55,692 bases of DNA from Prevotella pallens ATCC 700821 (GCF_000220255.1 NZ_GL982513.1:800872-856563), one strand, 5' to 3'. Positions 9,356 through 20,972 are shown, counted from the stretch's first letter. Program-made: numbers and translations. Notes: generated by a model from the sequence alone, not told the origin.

Positions 9356-10789
9356 ATGAAAATTTCATTCGAAAACCCCGATAAGTTAAATGGTCTTTTA
9401 ACTATTGTTGTTGAGGAACAAGATTACAAAGAAGAAGTTGAAAAGGCACTTAAAGATTATCGCAAGCGTGCAAATATACCAGGCTTCCGTCCAGGACAAG
9501 TACCTATGGGATTGCTTAAACGCCAAGTTGGTACACAAGTAAAAATGGATGCTATTAATAAAATATTAGGCGATAATCTTCAGAAATATATTATCGATAA
9601 TAAAATCCACATGCTTGGCCAACCAATGGCATCAGCTTCACAAGAGGCAGTAGAACTTGAGAAACCAGCACCTTATACTTTTAAGTTTGATATAGCAATT
9701 GCACCAGAATTTGATATAGAGCTTACAAGCAAAGATACCATTGAATATTACGATATAAAAGTAGACGATGCCCTTATTGATAAACAAATAGAGATGTTTG
9801 CAAGTCGTTCTGGACACTACGATAAGGTTGAAGAGTTTGATCCAGAGAAGCGTGATATGCTTAAGGGAGATCTTCGTGAACTTGATGAAAACGGAAACAC
9901 TTTGGAAGGTGGCATTACTGTAGAAGGTGCTGTAATGATGCCTCAATATATTAAGGTAGACGATCAGAAGAAACTTTTCGATAATTGCAAGCTGGGCGAT
10001 ATTATCACCTTTAACCCACGCAAGGCTTATCCTGCAAACGATGCAGAGGTAGCTTCGCTATTGAAAATAGACAATAAGGATATTGGAAAGCATATTGGCG
10101 ACTTCTCATACCAGATAACGGAGATAACACGTTATGTAAATGCAGAGAATAATAAAGAACTTTGGGATAGCGTTTATGGACCAGATGCAAATATAAACGA
10201 TGAAGCAACGTTCCGTAAAACGATTGCTGAAGGTGTAAGCAAACAACTTGAAAGAGACTCTGATTATAAGTTTATGATAGATGTACGTGCTTACGCTGAG
10301 AAGAAAGTAGGTAAACTTCAATTCCCAGACGCACTTCTGAAACGTATAATGCTCTCTAATAACGAAGATAAAGGTGCTGAGTTTGTAGAAAAGAACTACG
10401 AACAAAGCATAAAAGAACTTGAATGGCATCTTATTAGAGACCGAATAGCACAAGCTAACAATATTAAGATAGAAGATGCAGATGTACGTGAGAGCGCAGC
10501 ACAAATGGCTAGAGCACAGTTCGCACAGTACGGTATGAATAATGTTCCAGACGAATACATTGACAAATACGTTAATGATATGTTGAAGAATCGTAAGGAT
10601 ATTGAACCTTTTGTTGATGCTGCACTCGACCAAAAACTCTCTGCTGTATTGAAAACAATAGTTAAGCTAAAGAAGAAGTCTGTTTCACTCGACGAGTTTA
10701 ACAAGCTTATTGAACCTGCAGACACTGAAAAGCCAGTGAAAGCAAAAAGGACTAAAAAAGCTGATAAGGCAGAGAACGAAGAGAAATAA
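9356..10789 (+). CDS. tig: Trigger factor chaperone
   Basis: 477 residues. This is the ribosome-bound chaperone that meets nascent chains at the exit tunnel. The ribosome-docking loop GFRPGQVP is at residues 43-50 in the N-terminal domain. The middle region (about 140-250) corresponds to the FKBP-like domain but has diverged in sequence. The helical C-terminal domain (about 270-440) makes the substrate cradle. The tail is Lys-rich (KAKRTKKADK). It is monocistronic, with a strong hairpin terminator 50 bp after the stop. It lies directly upstream of clpP-clpX, the same order as in many bacteria, although here an 816-bp gap with an array element separates them. Confidence 0.93.
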   Translation: MKISFENPDKLNGLLTIVVEEQDYKEEVEKALKDYRKRANIPGFRPGQVPMGLLKRQVGTQVKMDAINKILGDNLQKYIIDNKIHMLGQPMASASQEAVELEKPAPYTFKFDIAIAPEFDIELTSKDTIEYYDIKVDDALIDKQIEMFASRSGHYDKVEEFDPEKRDMLKGDLRELDENGNTLEGGITVEGAVMMPQYIKVDDQKKLFDNCKLGDIITFNPRKAYPANDAEVASLLKIDNKDIGKHIGDFSYQITEITRYVNAENNKELWDSVYGPDANINDEATFRKTIAEGVSKQLERDSDYKFMIDVRAYAEKKVGKLQFPDALLKRIMLSNNEDKGAEFVEKNYEQSIKELEWHLIRDRIAQANNIKIEDADVRESAAQMARAQFAQYGMNNVPDEYIDKYVNDMLKNRKDIEPFVDAALDQKLSAVLKTIVKLKKKSVSLDEFNKLIEPADTEKPVKAKRTKKADKAENEEK

Positions 10790-10838
10790 ACAAGAAGTGA
10801 AATTTTAATGTAAGAGTTTACACTACATTAATAGAGCG

Positions 10839-10898
10839 ACAACATCTTTTCTATAAACTTTCAAATAAGAAAGATTTTAGAGAAGGTGTTGTTTTTTT
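10839..10898 (+). terminator. Rho-independent terminator of tig
   Basis: Long hairpin with arms ACAACATCTTTTCT and AGAGAAGGTGTTGT, followed by seven T residues. Confidence 0.85.
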
Positions 10899-11118
10899 AT
10901 ATCTCGAGATATATTTTGTCTCAAACTATTTGTTACGTTGGTTAGAGCCTAAATCTATATCCAGTTAGAAAGTGATAAAAATACTATGGAAAAGAATCTT
11001 GTTGTAAATAATATTGCTTCTACATACTAAAATGATGAACAATATGTTGTAGTTTAAATATTTGTAATAACGCTTAAATCAGAATATTACAGAATAAAAT
11101 ATTTTATCATCATCATTA

Positions 11119-11250
11119 GAATAAATACCATTTAAATATAGAGTCATAAAGGTTGTTGTTTGTTATGATATATAAAACGTAACTGACAGATATCTGAGAC
11201 GAGTGTGACAGATATCTGAGACGAACGTGATAGATATCTGAAATAAGACT
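11119..11250 (+). repeat. Dispersed 22-bp palindrome array, copy R3
   Basis: The leader starts GAATAAATACCATTTAA. The first core has mutated to GATATA at 11167. Intact GATATC cores follow at 11189, 11211 and 11233, keeping the 22-bp register. The last unit has one change (TAGATATCTG). Confidence 0.88.
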
Positions 11251-11453
11251 AGCTAACATCAGGATTGTTTCTTCTAAATATCTAGTATATTTTTATTTTA
11301 TTAGTAGGTGTATGTGGATAAACTGTAGGCGCCGCTTGTAAAATCTTCACTTGTTTTCAGCTGTCTCTATACGTCTGGAAAGCGAATATAACATATTCAC
11401 ACTCACTTCAAAAAGAAAAAACAATGGAATATCAAATAAAATTCTTTATTTTA

Positions 11454-11486
11454 TTGAAGTAGTTACTATTTTTTTTATTATCTTTG
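11454..11486 (+). promoter_or_regulatory. Promoter of clpPX
   Basis: TTG at 11454-11456 and TATCTTTG at 11479-11486 (22-bp spacer). A second, weaker candidate (ATAATCTTTG) lies nearer the gene around 11522-11531. The leader is about 110 bp long. Confidence 0.55.
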
Positions 11487-11605
11487 TGTTAGAATACTAT
11501 AGATAATGTTTTTGTAATGGCATAATCTTTGTATTAAAGACAATAAAACCGAATAAGGCGCTTGCTCCTTATTATTGTCTAATTAAAATAATAGAAAGAA
11601 ACAGA

Positions 11606-12295
11606 ATGAAAGATTTTAGAAAGTTTGCGACCCAACATTTGGGTATAAATGGTGTGGTGTTAGACGAGGTTACAAGTATGCAGAACCAATATCTTAATCC
11701 ATATATATTGGAAGAACGCCAATTAAATGTAACACAGATGGACGTGTTCTCGCGTTTAATGATGGACCGTATCATCTTCCTTGGCACACAAATTGACGAC
11801 TATACTGCCAACACACTGCAGGCACAGCTGCTCTATTTAGACTCGGTAGACCCTGGGAAAGACATTTCCATCTACATCAACTCGCCTGGTGGAAGCGTAA
11901 CGGCAGGACTTGGCATCTACGATACCATGCAGTTTATCTCCAGCGACGTAGCTACCATCTGCACTGGTATGGCAGCTTCTATGGCAGCCGTATTGCTTGT
12001 TGCGGGTCAGGAGGGCAAGCGTTCGGCATTGCCGCATAGCCGTGTAATGATACATCAACCACTTGGGGGCGTACAAGGACAGGCTTCAGATATAGAAATT
12101 GAGGCAAAAGAGATAATGAAGTTCAAGAAAGAACTTTATACAATCATCAGTAATCATTCGCACCAAACTTTTGAAAAGGTATGGAACGATAGCGACCGTA
12201 ACTATTGGATGACTGCCGAAGAAGCTAAAGAATATGGTATGATAGACCAAGTATTAATAAGAAAAGAAGTAGACAATGCCTCAAAAGAAATGTAG
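11606..12295 (+). CDS. clpP: ATP-dependent Clp protease proteolytic subunit
   Basis: 229 residues. It forms the barrel-shaped serine protease that degrades proteins fed by ClpX. The triad is visible: Ser125 in GMAASMAAV, His150 in RVMIHQP and Asp197 in DSDRNYW. The N-terminus is about 30 residues longer than in E. coli and may be processed. clpX starts inside its last codons (20-bp overlap), so the two are translationally coupled. The middle of the gene (about 11,740-12,070) is clearly richer in G+C than both ends and than the flanking genes, which may reflect recombination or codon selection. Confidence 0.96.
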   Translation: MKDFRKFATQHLGINGVVLDEVTSMQNQYLNPYILEERQLNVTQMDVFSRLMMDRIIFLGTQIDDYTANTLQAQLLYLDSVDPGKDISIYINSPGGSVTAGLGIYDTMQFISSDVATICTGMAASMAAVLLVAGQEGKRSALPHSRVMIHQPLGGVQGQASDIEIEAKEIMKFKKELYTIISNHSHQTFEKVWNDSDRNYWMTAEEAKEYGMIDQVLIRKEVDNASKEM

Positions 12296-13508
12296 TTTTT
12301 GTGGAAGAACTGAGAATGAAGTCCGGCTTCTCATTACAGGACTTACAGGATACATCTGTGAAGACTGTGCACAGCAAGCTTATAATATCGTAGTTGAGTC
12401 TGGTGTATTGGGTAAACAAACACCAGAACTCAAGGATATTGATATGGAGAAAGTTCCAAAGCCAACCGAAATAAAAGCTTATTTAGATGAATATATTATC
12501 GGACAAGATGAGGCTAAACGCTATCTTGCTGTGTCGGTATACAATCATTACAAACGGTTACAGCAGTCGAAAGACGACGATGGTGTAGAAGTAGAAAAAA
12601 GTAACATTATAATGGTGGGCTCAACAGGTACGGGAAAAACTCTCTTAGCTCGTACTATTGCTAAACTGCTGAATGTCCCATTTACTATTGTAGATGCTAC
12701 AGTGTTTACCGAAGCTGGATATGTAGGTGAAGATGTTGAAAGTATTCTGTCACGCTTACTGCAAGTTGCCGACTATAATGTTGCTGCTGCTGAACGTGGA
12801 ATTGTATTCATAGACGAAATAGATAAAATAGCACGGAAGAGCGATAATCCTAGTATTACACGAGATGTTAGCGGAGAGGGTGTACAACAAGGATTGTTAA
12901 AGCTACTCGAAGGTACTATGGTAAATGTTCCACCTAAAGGAGGACGTAAGCACCCAGATCAAGATTACATTCATGTAGATACCCGGAACATACTATTTAT
13001 ATGCGGTGGCGCATTCGATGGTATAGAACGAAAGATAGCACAACGTCTCAATACACACGTTGTGGGCTACAACTCGGTGCAGAATGTGTCTAGAATCGAT
13101 AAGAAGGACCTAATGAAATATGTGCTGCCACAAGACTTACGCTCGTTCGGACTTATTCCAGAGATAATTGGACGTCTACCCGTACTAACTTATCTTAATC
13201 CATTAGACAGAGAGGCATTACGTAAAATACTTGTGGAACCAAAGAATTCCATTATCAAACAGTATGTAAAACTCTTTAAAATGGACGGTATCGACCTTAC
13301 ATTTGCAGAAGATGCGCTCGATTATATAGTTGACAAGGCTGTAGAATATAAGTTAGGAGCTCGTGGACTTCGTTCTATTGTAGAGGCTGTAATGATGGAT
13401 ACGATGTTTGAATTGCCCTCTAAAGATGTGAAAGAATATAAGGTTACAGCCCAATATGCACAACAACAATTAGATAAAGCAAAACTCAATAAGCTTGAGT
13501 CTGCTTAA
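12276..13508 (+). CDS. clpX: ATP-dependent Clp protease ATP-binding subunit ClpX
   Basis: 410 residues. AAA+ unfoldase that recognises, unfolds and threads substrates into ClpP. The zinc-binding domain has Cys 6, 9, 28 and 31. Walker A is GSTGTGKT (115-122), the pore loop GYVG is near 148-151, and Walker B is VFIDEID near 177-183. The sensor-2 motif is [11 protein letters not shown]. The ClpP-docking loop position reads HVVGYNS rather than the IGF of proteobacteria. It overlaps clpP by 20 bp and is followed by a hairpin without a T tract before recQ. Confidence 0.97.
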   Translation: MPQKKCSFCGRTENEVRLLITGLTGYICEDCAQQAYNIVVESGVLGKQTPELKDIDMEKVPKPTEIKAYLDEYIIGQDEAKRYLAVSVYNHYKRLQQSKDDDGVEVEKSNIIMVGSTGTGKTLLARTIAKLLNVPFTIVDATVFTEAGYVGEDVESILSRLLQVADYNVAAAERGIVFIDEIDKIARKSDNPSITRDVSGEGVQQGLLKLLEGTMVNVPPKGGRKHPDQDYIHVDTRNILFICGGAFDGIERKIAQRLNTHVVGYNSVQNVSRIDKKDLMKYVLPQDLRSFGLIPEIIGRLPVLTYLNPLDREALRKILVEPKNSIIKQYVKLFKMDGIDLTFAEDALDYIVDKAVEYKLGARGLRSIVEAVMMDTMFELPSKDVKEYKVTAQYAQQQLDKAKLNKLESA

Positions 13509-13524
13509 AATATAAACAACCGTT

Positions 13525-13555
13525 GCACTCTATCTTACTTATAAGATGAGTGCAG
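13525..13555 (+). terminator. Hairpin between clpX and recQ
   Basis: TGCACTC and GAGTGCA flank a second inner stem (ATCTTA/TAAGAT). No T tract follows, so it may be an attenuator or an RNA-stability hairpin rather than a full terminator. Confidence 0.45.
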
Positions 13556-13600
13556 CGTAAATAAACCTACCTCTCTAATAAGGAACACTGAACTATTAAC

Positions 13601-15784
13601 ATGGTAACAGAAGTCAATCTGACAGAAAAACTGAAGTATTTCTTTGGTTTCGATAAGTTTAAAGGTGCGCAAGAAGCTATTATCCAGAACGTGTTAGCAG
13701 GTAACGATACTTTTGTATTGATGCCTACGGGAGGTGGTAAGAGCCTTTGCTATCAACTGCCCTCTCTAATAATGGATGGTACAGCAATAGTAATTTCTCC
13801 GTTAATAGCCTTAATGAAAAATCAAGTAGATGTAATTAACGGTATCAGCGAAGAAGACGGAGTAGCGCATTATCTAAACTCATCGTTAAAGAAAACAGAG
13901 ATAGACCATGTTAAAGCTGATATATTGAATGGCAAAACAAAGTTACTCTATGTTGCGCCAGAGTCGTTAAACAAAGAAGAAAGCATTGAATTCTTTAAAA
14001 CCGTAAAGGTAAGTTTCTATGCAATAGACGAGGCACACTGTATATCGGAGTGGGGCCACGACTTCCGCCCAGAATATCGTAAGATACGACAAGCAGTAGA
14101 TTTAATAGGTAAAGCTCCTATAATAGCACTCACTGCCACTGCTACTGATAAGGTACGTACTGATATTGTGAAGAGTTTGGGTATTGAAGACTGCGCCGAA
14201 TTTAAGAGTTCGTTCAACCGTCCTAATCTTTATTATGAAGTAAGATCTAAGAAGAACGAAGAAGATACTAACAGACAGATAATAAAGTTTATTAAGCAAA
14301 ATCCAGGAAAAAGTGGTATCATCTATTGTCTTTCGCGTAAAAAAGTAGAAGAACTGGCAGCTGTATTGCAAGCAAACGATATAAAGGCAGAACCCTACCA
14401 TGCAGGTTTAGATTCGGAGACCCGCTCTAGAACGCAAGACGACTTCCTTATGGAAAATATCGATGTAATAGTTGCTACTATTGCATTTGGTATGGGGATA
14501 GATAAACCCGATGTGCGCTTTGTTATTCATTACGATATACCAAAAAGCTTAGAAGGCTATTATCAAGAGACTGGACGTGCAGGGCGTGACGGAGAAGAAG
14601 GACAATGTATTGTTTTCTATTCTAAAAATGACCTTAAAAAGCTTGAAAACTTTATGGACGGCAAGCCTGTTGCAGAGCAAGATATAGGAAGACAATTGCT
14701 GCAAGAAACTGAGACGTATGCAGAATCATCGGTTTGCCGTAGAAAATTATTGCTTCACTACTTCGGAGAAGACTATCCTAAAGATAATTGTGGTATGTGC
14801 GACAATTGTTTGCACCCGAAAGAGAAAATAGAAGCGAAAGAACCGTTGTTAATTGTGTTGCAAGCTGTGAAGGCTTTGGGAGGTAATTTCCGTCAAGAAT
14901 ACATTATTGACTTTGTTAAAGGACGTGGTACTGATGATATAAAAGACCATAAGCATAATCTTCTAGAAGAATTTGGATTAGGTGAGAAAGAAGACCCTAA
15001 AATATGGAACCCTGTTATTAGACAGGCTATGTTGGACGGTTATTTAAAGAAAGATGTAGAAAATTATGGTTTATTGCGCCTCACTGCAGCAGGAAAGCAA
15101 TTCTTGAAAGAACCAAAATCGTTTATGATAGTGATGGATAAAGAATTCAAAACCGATGATGTAGACGAGTGTATGGTGGGAGGAACAAGTGTAGCTGACC
15201 CAGAACTTTATGCAATGCTAAAAGATTTACGTAAGCATCTGGCACGTAAGTTAGGAATCCCAGCTTATGTAATCTTCCAAGACCCATCTTTAGACCAAAT
15301 GGCAATGATGTATCCCGTTACCGAAGAGGAACTTCAAAACATACAAGGTGTTGGTGTTGGTAAGGCAAAACGATACGGCGAAGAGTTCTGTAAACTCATT
15401 AAAAAATATTGTAAAGAGAAGAATATAGAGCGACCCGAAGAACTGCGTGTACGCACTGTGGCAAAGAAGTCGATGCAAAAAGTGAAGATAATACAAGGTA
15501 TTGATCGCAAATTGCCGTTAGACGACATTGCTACTGCCGAAGGACTCAGCTTTGATGAACTACTTTCGAAGATAGAAGAAATAGTATTTAGTGGCACAAA
15601 ACTCAATATAGACTACTTCTTAAACGATATTTACGATGAAGATAAAATAGATGATATCTACGATTACTTTATGAACAGTCATACAGACAGCATCGATGAG
15701 GCTCTCAAAGAGCTTGATGAGGACTACACAGATGAAGATATTAGATTGGTTCGAATTAAGTTTATATCAGAAATGGCAAACTAA
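13601..15784 (+). CDS. recQ: RecQ family ATP-dependent DNA helicase
   Basis: 727 residues. 3'-5' helicase acting in recombination and fork repair. Walker A is MPTGGGKS (41-48). The DEAH box is near 143-146, within AIDEAHCISEWGHDFRPEY. Motif VI is ETGRAGRDG. The RQC zinc site has Cys residues in CRRKLLLHYFG and CGMCDNC. An HRDC domain spans about 525-605. An extra acidic C-terminal helical part of about 110 residues goes beyond the E. coli length of about 610 and is common in Bacteroidota RecQ. It sits 92 bp after clpX and ends in a good terminator. Confidence 0.95.
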   Translation: MVTEVNLTEKLKYFFGFDKFKGAQEAIIQNVLAGNDTFVLMPTGGGKSLCYQLPSLIMDGTAIVISPLIALMKNQVDVINGISEEDGVAHYLNSSLKKTEIDHVKADILNGKTKLLYVAPESLNKEESIEFFKTVKVSFYAIDEAHCISEWGHDFRPEYRKIRQAVDLIGKAPIIALTATATDKVRTDIVKSLGIEDCAEFKSSFNRPNLYYEVRSKKNEEDTNRQIIKFIKQNPGKSGIIYCLSRKKVEELAAVLQANDIKAEPYHAGLDSETRSRTQDDFLMENIDVIVATIAFGMGIDKPDVRFVIHYDIPKSLEGYYQETGRAGRDGEEGQCIVFYSKNDLKKLENFMDGKPVAEQDIGRQLLQETETYAESSVCRRKLLLHYFGEDYPKDNCGMCDNCLHPKEKIEAKEPLLIVLQAVKALGGNFRQEYIIDFVKGRGTDDIKDHKHNLLEEFGLGEKEDPKIWNPVIRQAMLDGYLKKDVENYGLLRLTAAGKQFLKEPKSFMIVMDKEFKTDDVDECMVGGTSVADPELYAMLKDLRKHLARKLGIPAYVIFQDPSLDQMAMMYPVTEEELQNIQGVGVGKAKRYGEEFCKLIKKYCKEKNIERPEELRVRTVAKKSMQKVKIIQGIDRKLPLDDIATAEGLSFDELLSKIEEIVFSGTKLNIDYFLNDIYDEDKIDDIYDYFMNSHTDSIDEALKELDEDYTDEDIRLVRIKFISEMAN

Positions 15785-15798
15785 TACAAGAATATTCT

Positions 15799-15835
15799 AC
15801 CGCTCTTTCTACTTAGAAAGGGCGGTTTCTTTTTA
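15799..15835 (+). terminator. Rho-independent terminator of recQ
   Basis: Stem ACCGC-CTTTCTA pairing with TAGAAAG-GCGGT, followed by TTTCTTTTT, 15 bp after the stop codon. Confidence 0.85.
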
Positions 15836-16044
15836 CCATTATCTCACAGCTTTAGCTGTAGGAATGCAGGGATTATGCAAGTATGAAATGGGAAGTTCGC
15901 AACCGTGTGTTTTGACATTTGGGAAATAATCTGATATTCTTGCGAAACAATAAAAGCATCGTTGAAAAGCCGAAAATCCTTTTCTGTTTTTCAAAAGCAG
16001 CGGTATTGAAAGATATGACAATGGTTTTTGTTCGGTAAAAACCA

Positions 16045-16065
16045 CTCTTTTGCATTGCAAAAGAG
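16045..16065. repeat. Perfect 21-bp palindrome
   Basis: CTCTTTTGCA, a single T, then TGCAAAAGAG. No T tract follows and no neighbouring gene ends nearby, so it is not an obvious terminator. Confidence 0.6.
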
Positions 16066-16483
16066 CCTGTTTGACAGACTAAGAAAATAGACTTTGTAAA
16101 GTATTGGAATATAGATAGTTGCAGGAATACTATATTTTTAGAAATTGTTTGCAATTTTGACACATAGTTGCAGCATTGTTATTAGATGTAGTTGTAAGAC
16201 AAATAGAGGTAGAATTGTCGCACCCTTACATCTACAAACGGTGATTAGTAGTTGGCAATTGGTAGTTAGTAGGCGTCTGTTCATCGCTTCCTCAAATATT
16301 CAAATGTATTGACATTCGATGCAAACAAGGCTGTTTTGAAGTTCAATACCTGTCGCCTTGGAATGTAAATAAGCGGTGCTTCGATTGTACGCCATTTGTC
16401 TTTTAAATCCTTTCTATTGTGTTATAAAAAATTAAAGTATAAGAAAGATGAAAAAAGAAAAGCAACAGTTGACAGAAAAGAAC

Positions 16484-16491
16484 TAACTTTG
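16484..16491 (+). promoter_or_regulatory. -7 element before the outer-membrane barrel gene
   Basis: TAACTTTG lies about 60 bp before the start codon. No well-spaced -33 element was found. Confidence 0.45.
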
Positions 16492-16553
16492 CGAATATAA
16501 CTAACCACATATATTGATGCCGAAATAAATTTAAAATAAAAATCTTCCAGCTT

Positions 16554-19355
16554 ATGGTACTGAAACATACACTTTTTGCAACAATCTTGCTTGCGCTTTT
16601 ATCTATCCCTGCCTCCATTCATGCCGAGGATTTAAAAGGACGTGTGCTCGATGCGAACACGAAAGAGCCAATAGAAAAAGCATCTGTAAAAATAGAAATT
16701 AAAAGTGGCAACAGCACCCAGATAATGGATATAACCTCCGATGCAGAAGGAAAATTCTCCTGTTCAAGCAGTTTTGAGGGGCGTATGACCATCAAAGCCA
16801 GCATGATAGGCTACGAAACAGCAACAAAACATTCGTATTCGTCAGGCTATTCCGGCACAGATACACTGGATTTAGGCGACTTTCTGCTGAAACCTACCGA
16901 GCTGATGCTCGACGATGTAGTGGTTACGGCAAAGGCACGCCGCTTTACAATGAGTGGCGACACCATCGTCTTCCACCCCGAAGCCTTCAAACTGAAAGAG
17001 GGCGCAAGGCTCGACGAGCTGATAAAGCGACTGCCGGGAGTAGTGGAAAAAGACGGCAAACTCTATTGGAACAACAAGCCTTTGCGCATGCTCATGAATG
17101 GTCGCGACATCTTTGGTGGCGGTAGCATTGTAGGAGAAATACCTGCCGAGGCTGTGAAAAACATAAAAACCTACAACAAGGCAAGCGAACTGGCACAACA
17201 GTCGGGCAACGACGACGGTAAGGACGACAACGTTTTAGACATTAATATCAAGCCTGGTTTCATGGACAAATGGTACGGCGACATGACCGCAAGGCTGCAA
17301 ACGCCCAAGAACTACCAAGCCTCCGTCCAAACAAACCTTCTGAGTGACAGGAATCCAACATTGGTCAGCATAGATGCCAACAACGTAGACTATTTCCAGA
17401 AGTTGGGGATAGACTGGTACAACAAGGGGAATTTCGATGACTTCGGAAAGGCACAGAGCGCAGCAGCGGCATGGCAACACAACTGGAAACAGGGCACACA
17501 CAAGTTCTCTAATAGGAACAATGTGTCGTTCAGCTCCAACTTTAACCATACCGACGGCTGGGGAACGGAATACAGAACCGACCAGACCATACCAACATTA
17601 GGCAACGCAAAGACATGGGGACTAAGCAGGAACAAGCGGTACGAACACAAAATACAGCCAACGATAATGGCAGACCTTTTCACTTTCGCTGATTCGGTAA
17701 ACTATATAACGGCTGACTTAGAATTCGAATATACGTTTCAGAGAAAGAACGAAGAGGCAAGCAGCGCACGTTTCAACAGCAATCCCGAAGCGTTTGGAGA
17801 CTTTCCGCTCGACCCTGCCCTGATGGCAAAGCATGGCGATGACATATACAGCCACCTCATTAATCGCAAGCGAACCTACGCACAGAGCACAAATGAAGCA
17901 CTAAATACCACGTTGAACGCAAAGTGGGGGCATCTTTTGGGAAAGAAGGGGCAATTTTCTTTTGGTACAACTGCCAATTACAGCAATGGTAACAACCGCA
18001 CGAATACGAACCAGCAGATAGACTATGTGGAGCAAGGAGAGCAGTCGCCGCTATATCAATACAGCCGCCTACCTTTCCACAACTTAGACTTCAAGGCGTA
18101 TACAGAACTGCAATATTACATTAAAAATAACTTGCTTTTAACTGGGGGGTATACTTTTGATAAACTGAACAAATCGGTTCGGCAAGATTTCTACAGCACC
18201 GATGTGCAGTCGAAGTTGGACAACAACCGTGACGAAGTAAAAGACACAGCCAACAGTTTCGACAGCCACAGAAGCACGGCAACCCATACGGCGCAGGCAG
18301 GACTGACCTACAAGTTGGACAAATGGCAGTTTCTTCCGAACGTAAAGGTAGACTGGCTACACGAACACTTAGACTACCAGCGGGGCAGATTGGACACGGC
18401 ATCAACCCGAAACAGCCTGCTGATAAACCCAAACATGGAGATAAAGTGGAAGATTGGCAAGCGCAGCAACTTCGATTTTACGTTCAACTACACTACAAGC
18501 TTGCCAGATCTGCTTTCGACCCTTGCCTATCGCGATGACACAGACCCTCTTTGGATTAAGGAAGGCAACCCATTGTTGCACCGAAGCCACAAGCATAGCA
18601 GCATGGTAACGTACAGACAGACCTTGCCAAGAGTACAGTCTATGATGTTGCTGAAAGCTGGCTACACCCACAACATCAATCCAATAGCAAGCGTTTTCTA
18701 CTATAATCCAGCTACAGGTGTCTACCGCACACATGACGAAAACGTACGGGGTGGCGATGAATGGCTCTTCAGTGCTGTGTTGGACAAGGGCATTGGCGAC
18801 AACTTCCACCTATTTACCAAGGCTGAAACCTATTTCACAACATCGTATGGCTACCTTGCAGCACTCAATGAAACTGTGGAAAAGCAGCAGAACAAGCTGA
18901 AACAGCTTACACTGAACCTATCTCCAGAACTTAGTTACGAGCACGATTGGCTTGTACTAAACCTCTTTGGCTCAATGAATTTGCGCCGGAACAGATATTC
19001 GTTGGCATCTGAATACAACAACACATTCGGCAATTATAATTTCGGACTAAAGGGTTTGGCAAAGCTGAAGCAGTGGGAATTCTCTACGAAATTCGAAGAC
19101 CGGTTACGCTCCGGCTATCTAAGTCCGGAAATAAACAGGCATCGTCTCGTGTGGAACGCAAATGCGAAGTGGCTCTTCTGGAAAGGTAAAGGTGTGCTGG
19201 GTATAGATCTTGACGATATTCTGAACCAGGCAGTGTGGAACAGTTCTACCATTACACCAACACAGCGCACCGAACAATGGGAGGAAGCGATGCACCACTT
19301 CGCACGCATATCCTTCACTTACAAGTTCGATGCAAAGAGTAAAAAACAAAGATGA
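16554..19355 (+). CDS. Outer-membrane beta-barrel protein, TonB-receptor-like
   Basis: 933 residues. A signal peptide (to about SIHA, residue 24) is followed by a carboxypeptidase-regulatory-like domain at about 27-115 (LKGRVLDANTKEPIEKASVK), and then a plug-like region at about 120-240 (LMLDDVVVTAKARRFTMSGD). The rest is a barrel ending in an aromatic-rich strand (FARISFTYKF). This matches the outer-membrane barrel family related to TonB-dependent receptors; no SusD-like partner is adjacent, so the substrate is unknown. G+C is visibly higher (about half) than in neighbouring genes, with GC-ending codons and G/C-rich out-of-frame reading, which suggests acquisition from a GC-richer relative. 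It is flanked by non-coding DNA on both sides and is monocistronic. Confidence 0.85.
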   Translation: MVLKHTLFATILLALLSIPASIHAEDLKGRVLDANTKEPIEKASVKIEIKSGNSTQIMDITSDAEGKFSCSSSFEGRMTIKASMIGYETATKHSYSSGYSGTDTLDLGDFLLKPTELMLDDVVVTAKARRFTMSGDTIVFHPEAFKLKEGARLDELIKRLPGVVEKDGKLYWNNKPLRMLMNGRDIFGGGSIVGEIPAEAVKNIKTYNKASELAQQSGNDDGKDDNVLDINIKPGFMDKWYGDMTARLQTPKNYQASVQTNLLSDRNPTLVSIDANNVDYFQKLGIDWYNKGNFDDFGKAQSAAAAWQHNWKQGTHKFSNRNNVSFSSNFNHTDGWGTEYRTDQTIPTLGNAKTWGLSRNKRYEHKIQPTIMADLFTFADSVNYITADLEFEYTFQRKNEEASSARFNSNPEAFGDFPLDPALMAKHGDDIYSHLINRKRTYAQSTNEALNTTLNAKWGHLLGKKGQFSFGTTANYSNGNNRTNTNQQIDYVEQGEQSPLYQYSRLPFHNLDFKAYTELQYYIKNNLLLTGGYTFDKLNKSVRQDFYSTDVQSKLDNNRDEVKDTANSFDSHRSTATHTAQAGLTYKLDKWQFLPNVKVDWLHEHLDYQRGRLDTASTRNSLLINPNMEIKWKIGKRSNFDFTFNYTTSLPDLLSTLAYRDDTDPLWIKEGNPLLHRSHKHSSMVTYRQTLPRVQSMMLLKAGYTHNINPIASVFYYNPATGVYRTHDENVRGGDEWLFSAVLDKGIGDNFHLFTKAETYFTTSYGYLAALNETVEKQQNKLKQLTLNLSPELSYEHDWLVLNLFGSMNLRRNRYSLASEYNNTFGNYNFGLKGLAKLKQWEFSTKFEDRLRSGYLSPEINRHRLVWNANAKWLFWKGKGVLGIDLDDILNQAVWNSSTITPTQRTEQWEEAMHHFARISFTYKFDAKSKKQR

Positions 19356-19383
19356 TAGAGAATTAAGGTATTAAATAGTATAA

Positions 19384-19405
19384 TGCGTTAAATACTTTTA
19401 ACGCA
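19384..19405 (+). terminator. Small hairpin after the barrel gene
   Basis: TGCGTTAAA and TTTAACGCA with a 4-nt loop, 29 bp after the stop codon. There is no T tract, so its role as a terminator is uncertain. Confidence 0.4.
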
Positions 19406-19452
19406 CAGTAGAAAAACCATAGAAATGATAACCTATACGAATTATAATTAGT

Positions 19453-19460
19453 ACATTTGC
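19453..19460 (+). promoter_or_regulatory. -7 element of guaB
   Basis: TACATTTG, 27 bp before the start codon. The -33 element is weak. Confidence 0.55.
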
Positions 19461-19478
19461 ACGCAATAAATTTTCTAA

Positions 19479-20972
<1,494 letters not shown>

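Larger units (their letters stand above)
10790..11605. other. Long intergenic gap between tig and clpP
   Basis: 816 bp. It holds the tig terminator, array element R3 (11119-11250), a conserved outer box of that element near 10987-11015, and the clpP promoter. No ORF of coding character was seen. Confidence 0.65.
15836..16553. other. Long intergenic region, possibly degenerate repeat DNA
   Basis: About 720 bp without a supported gene. It includes a perfect 21-bp palindrome at 16045-16065 (arms CTCTTTTGCA and TGCAAAAGAG) within a stretch rich in complementary Lys/Phe-codon-like words. A direct-repeat-like run (TAGTAGTTGGCAATTGGTAG) lies near 16245-16270. A -7 promoter element sits near the end. 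It could be relic mobile DNA, but I cannot name a family. Confidence 0.4.

Noticed and set aside
16045..16065. The 21-bp palindrome as a terminator
   Set aside because: No T tract follows and recQ already ends at a good terminator 210 bp upstream.
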